Part shown: one piece after another, positions 5,351-6,751 of the stretch
Layout of the letters: the number at the start of each line of letters is the position of its first letter
How positions within the stretch are numbered: the first letter of the stretch is position 1
NCBI GenBank assembly: GCA_020425915.1
Contig: JAGQQZ010000037.1
Location: forward strand, 1-6,751
DNA length: 6,751 bases
Origin: Planctomycetota bacterium
Lineage (GTDB): Bacteria; Planctomycetota; UBA1135; UBA2386
Direction: 5' to 3'
The notes under the pieces: model-generated
Told to the model about the DNA's origin: nothing
Database searches by the model: none
What the model saw: only the letters and a program-made list of their open reading frames with translations
Made by a program: the position numbers and the translations under genes

Positions 5351-6660
5351 TCGGCCTCGCCCTCTGCGTCGCGCTGTCGTACCCGCAGGAACCGATCGAG
5401 ACGGCGATCGCGGAAGCGGTCGCGGCGGTCGAAGTCGCCGAACTGCGCGGCACCGTCGAGACGCTCGCCGGATTCGGCACCCGCCACGTGCTGTCGTCGA
5501 CCGATGACCCCGCGCGCGGTACCGGGGCAGCGCGTCGCTACCTGCGGGCGCGGTTCGAGTCGTTCGTCGCGGCGTCCGGTGGCCGGCTGACCGTCGCGCC
5601 CGAGCGCTACGAGGTCGCCGCGTCCCGGTTGGGACTCGACGTCGAGCTCGTGAACATCGTCGCGATGCTCCGCGGTACCTCGGATGCGAATCGAATCTAC
5701 GTCGTCGGCGGGCACTACGACTCGCGCAACGGCGACGGCGCGGACGGCATGCACGACGCCCCTGGCGCGAACGACGACGCCTCGGGGACCGCCGTCGCCG
5801 TCGAGGTGTGTCGGGTCCTCGCCGCGCGCGAGTTCCCGGCCACGATCCTGTTCGTGGCCTACGACGGTGAGGAGCAGGGACTGCTCGGATCCACCGAACA
5901 CGCCAAGTCGCTGGTTGCCGACGACGTCATCCTCGACGGGATGATCACCAACGACATCGTGGGCAACACGCGTGGCATGGACGGGGTCGAACGCGGGGGA
6001 TACGTGCGCTGCTTCAGCTACTCGCCGCGTGGGAACGACTCGGTCGGTCGCAGCCTCGCGCGTGCTGCGTCGCGCGCGGCGCGCATGGTCGACGGGCTCG
6101 ACGTGAAGCTCGTGCTGCGCGGCGATCGATACGGCCGCGGCGGTGATCACCGTCCGTTCGCGCAACGCGGCGTGCCCGCGATCCGGCTGACCGAGCCGCG
6201 CGAGGACTACTCGCGGCAGCACCAGGACGTGACGGAGCGCGATGGGGAACCCTACGCGGACCTGCCGGAGTTCATGGACTTCGACTATCTGGCGCAGGTC
6301 GCGCGGCTCAACGTGGCGCTGTTGCTCGAACTGGCTTCGGCGCCTCGGGCCCCGAGTCGGGTTCAGGCTTCGGGGGCTCGCGATGCATACGACACGCTGG
6401 TCCGCTGGAACGAAGTCGAAGGTGCTGACCGATACGAGGTCGTGTGGCGCGACACGACCGCAGCCGACTGGGAGCACGCGAAGGTGTTCGCGGAGGCTGC
6501 GATGGATCGATCGGACGCCACGTGCGGTGTCCGACTCGTGGGGGTGTGCCTCGACGACGTCGTGGTCGGAGTGCGCAGCGTCGGGAAGGACGGTAGTCGC
6601 AGTCGGGTGCAGACGCCGCCGGAGCCGGATGCGATGGCGAATCGGCCGGTTGGTCGTTGA
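5347..6660 (+). CDS. M28-family zinc metallopeptidase with C-terminal FN3-like domain
   Basis: A 437-aa predicted exported aminopeptidase-type enzyme. The M28 catalytic domain spans about residues 25-330. The two-metal site is complete: H123 and D125 in GGHYDSRN (121-128), D143 in PGANDDASG (139-147), E175 (catalytic base) and E176 in DGEEQGLLGS (173-182), D203 in NDIVGN (202-207) and H292 in SRQHQD (289-294). GGDHRPFAQRGVPAIRLTE (265-283) is typical of the subgroup. Residues about 334-423 look like one fibronectin-type-III-like domain (LVRWNEVEGADRYEVVW, 351-367, then VVVGVRSVGKDGSRS, 405-419), a usual tail in this subgroup. It starts with GTG inside the gpmI stop (GTGA overlap), so it is probably translated by coupling; no start codon occurs in frame just upstream. 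The N-terminus has a short hydrophobic run (IGLALCVAL) with no basic residue, a weak signal peptide, so export is likely from the family but not assured by the sequence. The peptide substrate is unknown. Confidence 0.93.
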   Translation: MIGLALCVALSYPQEPIETAIAEAVAAVEVAELRGTVETLAGFGTRHVLSSTDDPARGTGAARRYLRARFESFVAASGGRLTVAPERYEVAASRLGLDVELVNIVAMLRGTSDANRIYVVGGHYDSRNGDGADGMHDAPGANDDASGTAVAVEVCRVLAAREFPATILFVAYDGEEQGLLGSTEHAKSLVADDVILDGMITNDIVGNTRGMDGVERGGYVRCFSYSPRGNDSVGRSLARAASRAARMVDGLDVKLVLRGDRYGRGGDHRPFAQRGVPAIRLTEPREDYSRQHQDVTERDGEPYADLPEFMDFDYLAQVARLNVALLLELASAPRAPSRVQASGARDAYDTLVRWNEVEGADRYEVVWRDTTAADWEHAKVFAEAAMDRSDATCGVRLVGVCLDDVVVGVRSVGKDGSRSRVQTPPEPDAMANRPVGR

Positions 6661-6751
6661 GGGATTCGGTGGTCGGCGGGTTGCCCCGGGCGAGTGATCC
6701 TGTGTGACGGGCGGACTGATCGGAGTGGCCTTCACTCGGGCTCGCAACGAC

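Noticed and set aside
5002..6747. Open frame of 581 codons on the minus strand opposite gpmI and the M28 peptidase
   Set aside because: Its translation is Arg/His/Val/Asp-rich with no family motif, and it lies opposite two genes with complete catalytic residues. It is an antisense shadow.
6661..6751. Possible terminator after the M28 peptidase (GAGTG 6723-6727 with CACTC 6733-6737)
   Set aside because: The stem is only 5 bp with no T-run, so it is not distinguishable from chance in this composition.
1..6751. Search for tRNA/rRNA, CRISPR arrays, transposases, phage genes, toxin-antitoxin or defence systems
   Set aside because: No such motif, spaced direct repeat array or small paired genes could be recognised. 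All sizeable coding space is explained by five ordinary genes.

Overview
The window is GC-rich DNA with dense coding and codon third positions that are almost all G or C. It carries five protein genes and no recognisable RNA gene, CRISPR array, insertion sequence or prophage piece. A lipobox-bearing lipoprotein and a type II secretion/type IV pilus ATPase point to a diderm, free-living bacterium. The overall style (very high GC, a GspE-type ATPase away from any pilus cluster, an M28 peptidase with a C-terminal fibronectin-like tail) would suit a Planctomycetota-like lineage. That assignment is an impression and cannot be fixed from this sequence.

Layout: positions 1-109 hold a perfect 17-bp hairpin and a second smaller one, beyond the 3' end of the first gene. 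A 186-aa lipoprotein with PepSY-like repeats (110-670, minus) is divergent from a formimidoyl-tetrahydrofolate cyclodeaminase of the FTCD_C/FchA family (787-1422, plus). The cyclodeaminase converges, with only 3 bases between the stop codons, on a 759-aa GspE/PilB-type ATPase (1426-3705, minus). That ATPase is divergent across about 110 bases from gpmI, the cofactor-independent phosphoglycerate mutase (3815-5350, plus). gpmI overlaps by 4 bases an M28 metallopeptidase with a C-terminal FN3-like domain (5347-6660, plus). The last 91 bases hold nothing I can identify.

The genes do not form one pathway. The cyclodeaminase serves one-carbon/histidine-degradation metabolism and gpmI serves glycolysis. 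The peptidase is probably exported, and the ATPase would power pilus assembly or protein secretion. Only gpmI and the peptidase look like an operon.

The most unusual item is the secretion ATPase. Ahead of a GspE_N/MshEN-like domain and a fully intact motor domain, it carries about 175 residues that read as a full-length protein-L-isoaspartate O-methyltransferase (PCMT) fold whose glycine-rich SAM-binding loop has been lost. Its start region also carries a perfect 9-bp inverted repeat directly beside a -10-like element. Three of the five genes lack a Shine-Dalgarno sequence and have a -10-like hexamer placed so that transcription would begin at or next to the start codon, which suggests leaderless or near-leaderless mRNAs.
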